Below, piece after piece: positions 55,146-63,594 of a stretch of DNA of 64,000 bases. The stretch is from Deltaproteobacteria bacterium. GTDB lineage: Bacteria; Myxococcota_A; UBA796; SXON01. The DNA is taken from assembly GCA_947445035.1 (NCBI GenBank), contig CANFCK010000019.1:23934-87933 (forward strand). The letters are read 5' to 3'. The translations under genes were made by a program, and so were the position numbers. The stretch's first letter is position 1. Each line of letters starts with the position of its first letter. Below the pieces are notes generated by a model, which was not told where the DNA came from, did not search any database, and worked only from the letters and a program-made list of their open reading frames with translations.

Positions 55146-56728
55146 TGGAACAGGACCACCCGGTAGCCGCCGGCGATCCCGCCGTCCCCCGTCGGGTAGG
55201 GCACCTCGGCCAGCGCGACGACGCCGGACTTCGAGACGGCCTGCTGGAAGAAGACCGGGCCCTCGGTGGTGCAGGTGGTCAGAAGTCGCGCGTCGCCGTC
55301 GCGCGCCGGTCCGCCCAGGTCGAAGAGGAGCGCGCCGTACAGGTCGCGCCGACTGTCGCTGTGACGCTCGCCGGCGCCGACGACGAGGGTTTGGCCGTCG
55401 GGGGCGAGGGTCAGGCCCTGGACGTCCCAGGCGCCGTGAAAACTCCAGCGGCGGGCGCCGTCGAGGCCGGTGACGAAGAGGGTGCTCTCGTCGGGGTGGG
55501 GCGAGGGCGGGCGGAGATCGGGCGCGGCGGCGCCCCAGGGAATGTTGGTGCCCGAGGTGAGGTAGACGGCGCTGTCGCCCACGAGCAGGCCGTGGCCGAT
55601 GCTCGCGGCAACCGGCACGTCGCCGGCCAGGACGGGCGAGCCGCCTGCCACCGTCGTCCGCAGCGTACCGTCTTGCGACGCGAGCACGAGCCGACCGTCG
55701 CCAAGGCCAAGGAGCACGGTGTCGCGCGCGACGTCGAGATCGTGGGCCTGCCAGAGGAAGGTGGAGGTGAACCAGGGCGCCAGGGGCGGCACCACCACCG
55801 AGCCGACCGGGCGGAGGCCGTCCAGCTCCAGGAGCTGCAGCCCGCCGATGGGGAAACCCTCGGGCGCCGGCCCTGACGCCGACCGGGTCACCGGCACCGC
55901 CACCCGCCCCCCCGCTTCGTCGATCGCGGGGTGCAGCAACACGAGGTCGGCCGGCTCCGGTGGCCATGTGGAGACGACGGTGCCGTCGGGACGCACCCGC
56001 AGCAGTTGGGAGCGGTTCAGGCGGGCGCCGTCTTTGTCAGTCCAGCCGTGGGCCGCGCTCACCAAGATGTCGCCCCCGGCCAGCACCTCGAGGCCATACA
56101 CCCCGGGCAGCGAGTAGATCCCGTAGAGGTCCTCGCCCGCCGGCAGCGTCGATCGCCCCACGCGCTCGGCCAGATCGAGCCGCCAGCGATCCTCGAGCGT
56201 GGCCGAATCGAGCGCCCGAAGGCTGGCATCGGGCGATTGTTCGCCAGCGTAGAGCGTCTTTCCATCGGGCGCCCACGCGACGCGGCGCACCATCGCCTCG
56301 CCGAGCGTCCGCCGCGCCTTCACGCCGCCGGTCGCGACGTCGAGCACGACGACCTCGCCGAGGAAGCTCCCCACTGCGAGCAAGGCACCATCGGGCGAAA
56401 AGGCGAGGTCGGTATCGGGCGCGGGTGCGCCGGCCACCGTCATGCGGGAGACCTCGCCGAGGTCGACGCGCGCCACTTCCACACACTCGGCCAGCCGGGG
56501 TGCGATGGCGGTGATCTTCCCGATGGTGACGCTTTCACCGGGGGTCCACACCCGCGCGGTGTACGCGCCATCCACGAGCAAGCCGCTGCGGACGAAGTGC
56601 AGCGTCGGTGCCGGCGCCGGTGTCGACGTCGAGCAGGCGACCAGGAGCGCGACGCCCCCGAAGATCGCCGAGGATGGTTGCGCCTGCGACGTGGGTGGAG
56701 GCCCGCCGGGTTGACTGGCGCCCCTCAT
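55142..56728 (-). CDS. Beta-propeller (WD40/PQQ-like) lipoprotein
   Basis: 528 aa. A long N-region leads to the lipobox LVAC (Cys32). Repeated blade motifs follow: AFSPDGALLAVGSFLGEVVVLDVATG, VAWAPDGKTLYAGEQ, VLAGGDILVSAAHGW, VLASQDGTLR and TLAPDGQTLVVGAGE. It sits between the small Cys-rich lipoprotein and the S-like gene in the riboswitch operon, coupled at both ends (ATGA, GTGA). Ligand unknown; corrinoid handling is inferred from the operon. Confidence 0.75.
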   Translation of the reverse strand: MRGASQPGGPPPTSQAQPSSAIFGGVALLVACSTSTPAPAPTLHFVRSGLLVDGAYTARVWTPGESVTIGKITAIAPRLAECVEVARVDLGEVSRMTVAGAPAPDTDLAFSPDGALLAVGSFLGEVVVLDVATGGVKARRTLGEAMVRRVAWAPDGKTLYAGEQSPDASLRALDSATLEDRWRLDLAERVGRSTLPAGEDLYGIYSLPGVYGLEVLAGGDILVSAAHGWTDKDGARLNRSQLLRVRPDGTVVSTWPPEPADLVLLHPAIDEAGGRVAVPVTRSASGPAPEGFPIGGLQLLELDGLRPVGSVVVPPLAPWFTSTFLWQAHDLDVARDTVLLGLGDGRLVLASQDGTLRTTVAGGSPVLAGDVPVAASIGHGLLVGDSAVYLTSGTNIPWGAAAPDLRPPSPHPDESTLFVTGLDGARRWSFHGAWDVQGLTLAPDGQTLVVGAGERHSDSRRDLYGALLFDLGGPARDGDARLLTTCTTEGPVFFQQAVSKSGVVALAEVPYPTGDGGIAGGYRVVLFQ

Positions 56729-57048
56729 GGTCCGGGCTCCCAATCCGGGGTGTTCCAGTCGAGGGTGGTGTAGCTGTCGCACGTGGCATCCTCCGCGGAA
56801 AACGCCGCGCTTCGTTCGACGCACATCTGCTCGGTCGCGCCAGTCTCGTGGGCGTCGACCTCGAGCTGGCGCATTTCCCACGCCCAGGTGGCGCAGGCGT
56901 CCAAAAAGTCGTCCTCGTCGGCGTAGTTCGCCGCTTCCCAGTCGGCGTTCCAGCTGGTGAGGCAGCCGCCGTACAGGGCTGCCGCCGCCTGGCACATGCC
57001 AGTGCAGGGGTCGGCGGTGCGCTCGCAGGACAAAAGCAGGAGCAGCAC
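56725..57048 (-). CDS. Small Cys-rich lipoprotein, 107 aa
   Basis: Start GTG at 57048, overlapping the upstream stop by one base (TAGTG). The signal MLLLLLSC ends in a lipobox. The mature part carries seven more Cys (PCTGMCQA, GGCLTS, DACATW, MCVER, ATCDS), suggesting periplasmic or surface disulphides; it is acidic and Trp/Tyr-rich. No known family. Its place between two propeller lipoproteins of the B12 operon suggests an accessory role. Confidence 0.68.
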   Translation of the reverse strand: MLLLLLSCERTADPCTGMCQAAAALYGGCLTSWNADWEAANYADEDDFLDACATWAWEMRQLEVDAHETGATEQMCVERSAAFSAEDATCDSYTTLDWNTPDWEPGP

Positions 57049-58115
57049 TAGTAGAAATCCAAGGCGTTGGGCGGGAATTCGAAGTCGGTCGTCCAGCGCT
57101 CCGAACCTGGTACGCAGGCGACGGCATCCACCACGATGAGCCCGGTGGGCGACATGAACTGGGTCCACCCAGCGCGCGCCACGATCCAGACGTCGTTGCC
57201 GACGGCCTTGACGCCGTGGACGGAGCTGGGGGTGCTGAAAAGCTCGATCAGCGCGTTGTCGTCGGGGTTCCAGCACCATGCGGTGAAGTCGTGGTTCTCG
57301 GCGTGGGTGAGAATTACGCCGTGGGTGGCGTCGACCATGGCCAGGTCGGTGATCTCCTCGCCGATCGCGGCCTCGGTCAACCGCGGCTCTTCGGTGCCCG
57401 TCGTGAGGTCGAACCACCCGAGGGCGCCGTCGTTCTGGTAATAAAGGCCGGTGCGCACCATGAGCTTTGGAGAGCCGGGGACGTCGTGTAGGGTCGGATT
57501 GGGCGCTGCGATCCAGGATTGCAGGAGCGTGCCCGTCGCGCAGTCGATGCTGGCGACGAGACCGCCGTTGGCGACCCAGCTGTTGTCCTGGTCCAGCTGC
57601 TGCAGCGAAACGTACAGCACACCGTCGCGTTCGATCATGTTCGCGACCTCCGGAATGCCGTCGCTGTCCGCCAGCGAGCTGAGGTCGACGACGCCTCGCA
57701 GCAGCCAGGTGTCCGGGTCGTACTTCTTGACCTCGGTGCTGCCGTACAACGCGACGTAGACGCTCCCGCCGCACTCCTTCACATCTTGAGGGTTGCTGGC
57801 GTCCCCAGTGGAGAACTCCTGGATCGGCTCGGCCCAGGACCCAGGCTCGTAGACGCGGACCAGATCGGCACCGGAGCGGCCTAGGACGTAGATGAGGCCG
57901 TCCTCCCGGAGCACCTGGCTGTCTGAGGGCGCCGTGACGATGCGATCGGTGATGGCCATGGTGGCGATGTCCACGGTGGCGAGCACGCCGCTGGCGTAGT
58001 CGGCGCTGGTGGTGGTCACTACCGCGGTCGCGACAGAGGAATCATCGCCGCCAGCGGTGTCGACGGCGCTGTCCTCGGGGAGCTCCGGCGCGCATGCAAG
58101 GGCATAAAGAATCAT
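57048..58115 (-). CDS. BtuG-like beta-propeller lipoprotein
   Basis: 355 aa. The signal MILYALAC ends in a lipobox followed by a Ser/Asp/Ala-rich tether. The body is a YncE/DUF5074-like seven-bladed propeller: GVLATVDIATMAITDRIV, DGLIYVLGRSGADLVRVYE, GGSVYVALYGSTEVKKYDPDT, RDGVLYVSLQQLDQ. In Bacteroides, the BtuG propeller lipoprotein captures B12 at the surface and passes it to BtuB; order, lipidation and fold are the same here. It is coupled to the TonB receptor gene by ATGA. Confidence 0.8.
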   Translation of the reverse strand: MILYALACAPELPEDSAVDTAGGDDSSVATAVVTTTSADYASGVLATVDIATMAITDRIVTAPSDSQVLREDGLIYVLGRSGADLVRVYEPGSWAEPIQEFSTGDASNPQDVKECGGSVYVALYGSTEVKKYDPDTWLLRGVVDLSSLADSDGIPEVANMIERDGVLYVSLQQLDQDNSWVANGGLVASIDCATGTLLQSWIAAPNPTLHDVPGSPKLMVRTGLYYQNDGALGWFDLTTGTEEPRLTEAAIGEEITDLAMVDATHGVILTHAENHDFTAWCWNPDDNALIELFSTPSSVHGVKAVGNDVWIVARAGWTQFMSPTGLIVVDAVACVPGSERWTTDFEFPPNALDFY

Positions 58116-60199
58116 GGGCGATCCTCTTTGGGTAACGACGGTTGCCAGCGGACGGTGAGCAGCAGCGTACGGCCGGGGAGGGGATAGCCAGCGAAGTCGG
58201 TGATGGCGCTGACGGCACGCGAAGCGTCGTCGGGATCGGCGGGATTGCGAGGGACGACCTCGGTAAGGGTGTCGGTGAGGTTCAAGACGCTCAGCTCCAG
58301 GCTGGGCCACTTGGGGGTGGGCTGCGCACGCACGAACGCGCCGTGAAGCGTGCGGTGCGCGCTCCGGTACAGGTTGGCGGCATCCCAGAAGTTCGCGGCG
58401 GTGTAGCTGAGGCTGTACCCCACGCGCACGCGCTCTTCCCAGTGGACCGAGACCGCCTCGCTGATCGTCAGCGGCGGGGTGCGAGGAAGCTCGTTTTGTG
58501 CGTAGGCGCTGTCGGTGCTGAGGTTGCGGCTCTGCTGCCAGGTGACGCTGGTGTCGCTGTCGACCAGGTTGAAGGCCTGGAGTTCCAGCGCGGCCTCGAC
58601 CCCCTGCACCCGGGTCTCGCCGAAGTTGACCGGCGTGAACGACTGTTGGCTGTTCTGGACCCAGACGATGCGGTCTTCGCTGGCCAACCAGAAGGCGCCC
58701 GCATCGACGGTGAGGCGCACCGGCCACGTACGCGGGGCCTCACCGCGGATGCCACAGTCGGCCTGCCAACCACGCTCGGGCAAAAGACTCGGATTGCCCT
58801 CGAGGTTGCCGTGGTTCCCGAACATCTCGACGAGGTCGGGCGCGCGCAAGTAGTGCCCGCCGTTGGCCTTGAGTGACAGCCACCGCGTCGGCCGCACGAG
58901 CACCCCCAATCGGGGGTCGATGCTGCTGATGAACACGTCGCCATCTGCATCCTGGAGCTGCCGGTTGTCGATGGCGACGCCCTGCACCACCGGGGAGAGC
59001 GTGAGGCGGTCGTTCCAGAAGCGGAGGTCCGTGCCCACGGCGGCGGTGCCGACGAGGCGAGCGCGCGCGGGCTCGTCTTCGGTGGCCCGGGTGTCGGTCA
59101 CGTCGAGCGCTTCCCGGTGACCGCCGAGGGTCGTGCTGGGTTGAAACCACGCGGCCGGGGCGGCGGTGGCGGTGACGCGGAGGCCCACGGTGTCGGAGAG
59201 ATCGGTCTCCTCGCGGGCGGCACCGTCGAGCTCCCCGTCAAGGTCCACCAGGGCTTCGCGTCGGCCCAGGTGCCAGAGGGTGGCGCTGCCCGCCCAGACG
59301 CCGCCGTGCCCCTCGGCGCGGGCCACCGCGAGGTTCCGAATCGTCGTGAGCCGGGCGTTCTCGGCGGGCAGGTTGACGCTGCCAGGAAGGCCCTCGTCGC
59401 GGTACAGCGGTGCATCCGTCAGCGACAAACGCCAGTCGCCGAGGCTCGCCCGGCCGCGGACGAAGCCGCCCACCTGCAGCTTGTCGTTGTTGGCGCGGAT
59501 GCGGATGTGGTCGTCCAGCAGGTTGAAGACCGTCGCGTTGTCGTCGAAGTAGCGGTAGTCCCCCTGGGTGGAGAGCACCTCTGCGAAGGCGTTGCCATCG
59601 AGCTTTCCGCGGGTCAGGGCCCCGTAGGCGTCGGCCTTGATCGTCTGGTAGGAGCCGTAGCCTGCGCTGACCGCACCGCCGTCGGTCTGCCACGTCACCA
59701 GGTTCACCACCCCGCCCAGCGGCGCCGCGCCGAAGCTGACGGGGGCGTTTCCGCGCCAGACCTCGATGCGCTCAAACGCGCCCAGCGGCAGCTCCGCGAG
59801 GTTCACCACACCCGCGCCGTCGGGGTTCAGCGGCACCCCGTCCAGGAAAACTTCGACGTGGCGCAGGCTCGCGCCGCGGATGCTCACGGCCGCGAAGTCT
59901 CCGAGGCCGCCGAGCCGCTGGACGCTGGTCCCGGCGGCGCTCTCCACGAGGCTGGCGACGTCGGCAGACGCCGGCGTGCTCGCATCCGCCCGCAAAACCG
60001 TCACCGCCGCGCTGGTAGAGGCCGGGTCGGGGCCGCGGGGTGCGGGGGCCTCGACCTGCACCGTTTCGCTCGGCACGTCGGCCACCGGCTCTGCGGCGAA
60101 GGCGGCGGGGGCGGAGAACAGGAAGAACACGAGGCTCCGAGGAAGGAGCCCGGCGAGGGAGGGACGACGCGAGGAGGCGGAGGCGCTTCCTGGCAGACG
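58112..60199 (-). CDS. btuB: TonB-dependent receptor, BtuB-like
   Basis: Outer-membrane corrinoid receptor. After the signal (FFLFSAPAAFA) comes a TonB box (ETVQV), the plug (DVASLVESAAGTSVQRLGGLG, then SIRGASLRHVEVFLDGVPLN) and a 22-strand barrel, ending in LLLTVRWQPSLPKEDRP. Start is uncertain: a GTG at 60241 touches the riboswitch, TTG at 60199 (used here) yields an Arg-bearing signal of about 36 residues, and GTG at 60130 has GGAG four bases upstream but leaves a very short signal. B12 specificity is inferred from the riboswitch directly upstream and the operon. Confidence 0.82.
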   Translation of the reverse strand, partial: RLPGSASASSRRPSLAGLLPRSLVFFLFSAPAAFAAEPVADVPSETVQVEAPAPRGPDPASTSAAVTVLRADASTPASADVASLVESAAGTSVQRLGGLGDFAAVSIRGASLRHVEVFLDGVPLNPDGAGVVNLAELPLGAFERIEVWRGNAPVSFGAAPLGGVVNLVTWQTDGGAVSAGYGSYQTIKADAYGALTRGKLDGNAFAEVLSTQGDYRYFDDNATVFNLLDDHIRIRANNDKLQVGGFVRGRASLGDWRLSLTDAPLYRDEGLPGSVNLPAENARLTTIRNLAVARAEGHGGVWAGSATLWHLGRREALVDLDGELDGAAREETDLSDTVGLRVTATAAPAAWFQPSTTLGGHREALDVTDTRATEDEPARARLVGTAAVGTDLRFWNDRLTLSPVVQGVAIDNRQLQDADGDVFISSIDPRLGVLVRPTRWLSLKANGGHYLRAPDLVEMFGNHGNLEGNPSLLPERGWQADCGIRGEAPRTWPVRLTVDAGAFWLASEDRIVWVQNSQQSFTPVNFGETRVQGVEAALELQAFNLVDSDTSVTWQQSRNLSTDSAYAQNELPRTPPLTISEAVSVHWEERVRVGYSLSYTAANFWDAANLYRSAHRTLHGAFVRAQPTPKWPSLELSVLNLTDTLTEVVPRNPADPDDASRAVSAITDFAGYPLPGRTLLLTVRWQPSLPKEDRP

Positions 60200-60217
60200 C
60201 AACTCCCGGCACCGGGG

Positions 60218-60233
60218 AGGGGGCTTGCCCCCT
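60218..60233 (-). promoter_or_regulatory. Hairpin between B12 riboswitch and receptor gene
   Basis: A 6-bp stem AGGGGG/CCCCCT with a CAAG loop, located just after the riboswitch P1 stem, and followed by a second C/G inverted repeat (cccgg-tg-ccggg). This is a likely expression platform controlling access to the translation start; if so the start codon lies downstream of 60218. Confidence 0.5.
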
Positions 60234-60242
60234 GCGTCCACC

Positions 60243-60375
60243 CCACGACTCGGTTTCCCGGCTTACGGACTCGTTTCCTGGCAGGCAGGGCGTGGAACGA
60301 TCACGGTTGCGGCCCAGCGTCGGCTTTGCACCGACTTCCCTGAACCGTGGGTTGGTGATGGGGGTGTAGTCGTGG
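60243..60375 (-). ncRNA. Cobalamin (AdoCbl) riboswitch
   Basis: On the minus strand, P1 is formed by CCACGACT (60375-60368) and AGTCGTGG (60250-60243), 8 perfect base pairs closing a 133-nt element. Inside lie the conserved core CAGGGAAGTCGGTGCAAAGC, then CGACGCTGGGCCGCAACCGT, and the B12 box GCCAGGAAACGAGTC. The element sits directly before the TonB receptor gene. Binding of coenzyme B12 would turn off the six-gene operon below it. Confidence 0.9.
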
Positions 60376-60423
60376 ATGAGGGCGGGTGCAAGGCGAGGGG
60401 GTGGGATTGGGGGACCCTGACCG

Positions 60424-61932
60424 TCACTCCCCCACCGGATCGCTCATTTCCGCAAGCCGGCAGCCCTCCCCTTTGCACTTGCGCATCGCGTGGAGCCAAC
60501 GGTCCAGACTCGCGAGCAGGGTGGTGCTGGCGGACGCGGCGATGTCTTGGAGCTGTTGCGGGTCGGCGGCGAGGTCGTACAGGTCGCGGTCGCCATCGTC
60601 GTAGCGAACGTAGGTGTACCGATCGCTGCGGACGCCGGCGAAGGGGGGCACGTGGAGGTTCACGTGGCGACGGCTCCCCTTTCTTCCGCTACCATCGGGC
60701 CTTTCGAGGGTGCTCTCCTCGGCACGATTGGCCCCCTTTCCACGCGCAGGTTCGCCCGTGGCCGACCCCCAGTGCTCCAGCAGCGCACCTTTTCGCCAGG
60801 CGGGCGTCTCTCCTCGTAAAAGCGACAGCCACGAGCGGCCGTCGTTCTGGGCGGCCGGGACGATCCCCGCCATCTCGGCGAAGGTGGCGGCGAGATCGGT
60901 GTTGACCACCAGCTCGGCACGCACCTGCCCTGCGAGCACGCCAGGACCACGAACGTAGAGGGGGACGCGGATATCCTCCTCGAAGTAGGTGTCTTTTCCC
61001 TCGGGCATCCGGTGCTGACCCAGGTGGTAGCCGTTGTCGGAGGTGAAAACGAGGTAGGTCCGGTCGAGCTCTCCGGTTTTGGTGAGGGTGTCGAGAACCC
61101 GCTCGACCAGATCCTGCACCCCCAGCATCGACGCGAGGCGGCGGCGCGCGGTCCCATCCAACTTCCGCGTGGCGGGGCCGTCCAGCAGGTCCAGCGCCTG
61201 GAGCCACGCCGGCTTGTCGGACACGTCGGCTTCGTTGACGGCGCCGCCTCGGGGCGCGGTTGCGCCAGCGAAAGCATCGGCGTGGCGCGGAACGGGGACC
61301 GCCGGCGCGTGCGGTGCGTAGGTCGCGACGTAGGCGAAGAACGGGCGGCGTGCCTCGTGGCTCGCCTCGATGAACTGGACCGCCTGTGCCGCGAGCACGT
61401 CGGTGATGTGATCTTCGGGGTCGTCGCCGTGATGGACGAGCGTGCCGTTGTCGTTGAGCTGGTAGTTGTAGGACGAGGTCGCCTCACCCCGACTCGGCAC
61501 CACCCAGTCGTCCCAGCCGGGCGGAATGGCCAGCGGGTCGCGCTTGTTGGGGTAGCCGTTGAGGTACTTCCCGAACAGCCCGGTGCGGTACCCCGCGTCG
61601 TGGAGCCAAGTCGCGACGGTAGACGACTCCAGACCCCGGTCGCGAAAGACGCCGTAGCCGCCGTCCGGAGCGCCGTTGCGGAGGATGCCGGTGTTGTGCG
61701 CGTACTGCCCCCGGAGCGTCGTCGCCCGCGACGGACAACACATCGACAAGCTCACGAACGCGCGATCGAAGCTCGTGCCCTGGGCGGTGAACCGCGCGCG
61801 CAGCTCGGGGAGCTGCTCCATGTCGGAGACGGCGAGGTCGTCGGTGAGGATGAACACGATGTTCGGGGGCGCGGCGCTGGCCCATGTGGCCGTCACGACG
61901 AGGAGCAGGGTCGCGAGGGCGGGGAGCATCAC
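60424..61932 (-). CDS. Sulfatase (formylglycine type)
   Basis: 502 aa, signal MMLPALATLLLVVTATWASA. The formylglycine motif is Cys65-Cys-Pro-Ser-Arg (SMCCPSRATTLRGQY), the metal Asp pair is LTDDLAVSD and the later DNGYHLGQH stretch carries further ligands; this is the arylsulfatase / N-acetylglucosamine-6-sulfatase type. Exported, so it needs a formylglycine-generating enzyme coded elsewhere. A 48-base stretch (60376-60423) between its end and the riboswitch holds nothing I recognise. Confidence 0.92.
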   Translation of the reverse strand: MMLPALATLLLVVTATWASAAPPNIVFILTDDLAVSDMEQLPELRARFTAQGTSFDRAFVSLSMCCPSRATTLRGQYAHNTGILRNGAPDGGYGVFRDRGLESSTVATWLHDAGYRTGLFGKYLNGYPNKRDPLAIPPGWDDWVVPSRGEATSSYNYQLNDNGTLVHHGDDPEDHITDVLAAQAVQFIEASHEARRPFFAYVATYAPHAPAVPVPRHADAFAGATAPRGGAVNEADVSDKPAWLQALDLLDGPATRKLDGTARRRLASMLGVQDLVERVLDTLTKTGELDRTYLVFTSDNGYHLGQHRMPEGKDTYFEEDIRVPLYVRGPGVLAGQVRAELVVNTDLAATFAEMAGIVPAAQNDGRSWLSLLRGETPAWRKGALLEHWGSATGEPARGKGANRAEESTLERPDGSGRKGSRRHVNLHVPPFAGVRSDRYTYVRYDDGDRDLYDLAADPQQLQDIAASASTTLLASLDRWLHAMRKCKGEGCRLAEMSDPVGE

Positions 61933-61986
61933 TCGGCTCAGAGGCGCACAGAGTACGTCACCGATTCCCGGCGCGCAAGCCCGGAG

Positions 61987-62847
61987 TTACGCCGGCCGCC
62001 GAGGCCACGCCGCGATGGCCACCCCCGCCAACGTCAACGCGGCGCCGACGGCATCGCGCGGTTGGGGCCACTCGCCGAGCACGACCGCCGCGACCCCGGT
62101 GGCGCCCACTGGCTCCAAGAGCACGATTGCGCTGACGATCGCCGCGGGCAGCCTGCCGACGGCGTAGTTGAAGCCGAGGTGGCCCAGGAGTTGGGGTCCG
62201 AGTGCCAGCCCGACGATCGCCCACCACGACACATCCGGAAACCCGGATAGCGGCGCGCCCGTCGCGACCGCCAGCATACCCAACCACCCCGCCGTCGCGA
62301 GGCAGGAAAGCGGTCCGTAGCGGCTGATCGGCACGGTCGCGCGGACCGAACGACCGATGGTGAAGTAGGCGGCGCCGAGCATCCCACCGAGCACCGCCAG
62401 CGCATCCCCGGTGACGGCGGCCGTCCCGTCAACGGGTGCCCCACCCGAGACCATGAACCCCACCCCACCAACTGCCACGGCGATGCCGACCGCAAAGCGC
62501 AACGAGGGGCGGTTCCCCAACCAGCCCCACTCCAAAAGTGCCGCCCAGACCGGGGTCAGGCACACCAGGAGCGTGCTCCGGAGCACGGTCGTTTCGCGCA
62601 GGGACAGAAACCACGTCCAGAAGTGCAGCGCCAGGAAGAGCCCTCCGAGCGCGGTCAGCAGCCCCTCGCGGCGGGTGACGGGCCTCGCTCCCGGCAGCAG
62701 CAGGAGCCCCACCAGCAGCACCCGCCAGAACGCGAGCGTCAGCGGGTGAACGTCCGGTGCCAAACGGACGAGCGTGCCGGCGGTGCTGACCGCGAGGATG
62801 GCGACGACCAGGACGGCAGCGACGTGACGGAGGGAGGGGGGAGGCAC
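61987..62847 (-). CDS. EamA/DMT family transporter
   Basis: 286 aa, ten membrane helices in two EamA repeats. The first repeat has VVAILAVSTAGTLVRLAP, WRVLLVGLLLLPGARPVTRRE and the second GPQLLGHLGFNYAVGRLPAAIVSAIVLLEPVGA, the typical PxxA/LEP form at helix 9. It probably exports an amino acid or similar metabolite. Substrate unknown. It lies 54 bases upstream of the sulfatase on the same strand. Confidence 0.88.
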   Translation of the reverse strand: MPPPSLRHVAAVLVVAILAVSTAGTLVRLAPDVHPLTLAFWRVLLVGLLLLPGARPVTRREGLLTALGGLFLALHFWTWFLSLRETTVLRSTLLVCLTPVWAALLEWGWLGNRPSLRFAVGIAVAVGGVGFMVSGGAPVDGTAAVTGDALAVLGGMLGAAYFTIGRSVRATVPISRYGPLSCLATAGWLGMLAVATGAPLSGFPDVSWWAIVGLALGPQLLGHLGFNYAVGRLPAAIVSAIVLLEPVGATGVAAVVLGEWPQPRDAVGAALTLAGVAIAAWPRRPA

Positions 62848-62866
62848 CGGCGGCGGCTAACCCCGA

Positions 62867-63397
62867 TCAGTCGGCCCACGCGCACGTGGAGTCGGAGTCG
62901 GTCTCCGTCGCGCCGGTCGCCGCGTCAACCACCTGGCAGTACCCGCTGGCGCAGTCGGGGAGGTCCTCGTTCATCATCGTCCACCACGCCTTGCCGGGCT
63001 CCCCGTTCACCCGGAAGTTGCCAAAACACGAGCCGCTCCCGACGCCAAGCCCGGGGACCTGAGCGACACAAAGGGCGGCGGGCTCGCCGAGATAGTCGGC
63101 AGGGTCGCACGACATGGTTTTGGGATTGCACCCCTCTTGAAGCGCGGAGGTCCACGCGTCATCGAGGCCCATTCCCTCGGCGCCAATGCACCACGCGACG
63201 CCGTCGTCGCCCCCCTCGCTCGCGCAGGCGTGGAGGCTGCAGGTCGGCGTCGCCGGACATTCACACCTCCCCCAGTAGGAGAAGCACGCGGACGGTGGCG
63301 CCGAAGCCGAGTCGAGACTCGATCTGCGAGCTCCCGCCGTGCTGACGGACGATGGCGTCGACGATGGCGAGTCCGAGCCCCGAGCCGCCGCGCTCAC
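62867..63397 (-). CDS. Cys-rich hypothetical protein, N-terminus uncertain
   Basis: 176 aa in the open frame. Residues 38-176 hold about a dozen Cys (CFSYWGRCECPATPTC, ACASEGG, EGCNPKTMSCDP, CVAQVPG, SGSCFGN, DCASGYCQ) and look like an extracellular disulphide-rich domain. The first 37 residues are read from DNA that, in another frame, encodes the end of a histidine kinase; they have no signal peptide. The natural N-terminus may have been lost by recombination. Confidence 0.45.
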   Translation of the reverse strand: MSAAARGSDSPSSTPSSVSTAGARRSSLDSASAPPSACFSYWGRCECPATPTCSLHACASEGGDDGVAWCIGAEGMGLDDAWTSALQEGCNPKTMSCDPADYLGEPAALCVAQVPGLGVGSGSCFGNFRVNGEPGKAWWTMMNEDLPDCASGYCQVVDAATGATETDSDSTCAWAD

Positions 63398-63460
63398 GGG
63401 AGCGGCCTTAATCGAGCCGGAAGAAACGCTCCACGCGGTGCGGGTGACGGACCCGCGGTA
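63262..63460 (-). pseudogene. Histidine kinase C-terminal remnant
   Basis: On the minus strand HPHRVERFFRLD, a TAA stop (63410-63408) and GRSRERGGSGLGLAIVDAIV, then RQHGGSSQIESRLGFGATV, ending in TGA at 63264-63262. These are the F and G2 boxes of a HATPase_c kinase domain. The rest of the kinase is missing and an in-frame stop interrupts the boxes, so it is a relic. The same bases are read in another frame by the start of the Cys-rich gene. Confidence 0.7.
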
Positions 63461-63572
63461 GGCCGGCCGCCGGGGAGCCGCGTATCGGAGCGCCGCCTCG
63501 GCCGTTGGGTCGGGGATGCGTCAACGTCCGGGAATGGCGGCCGGGGCACCCTTGGCCGCTTGGGGTCTATGG

Positions 63573-63583
63573 TAGCGATGCTA
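63573..63583. promoter_or_regulatory. Palindromic operator-like site, TetR copy 3
   Basis: TAGCGATGCTA, the same 11-base site as at 28631-28641 (one base differs from perfect symmetry), ending 11 bases before the ATG of the third TetR copy. Confidence 0.55.
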
Positions 63584-63594
63584 ACATAGGGCCC

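Noticed and set aside
60184..60197. Second B12 box (TGCCAGGAAGC) within the receptor leader
   Set aside because: Only the short TGCCAGGA is shared; no core or P1 accompanies it, so I treat it as chance or leader duplication.
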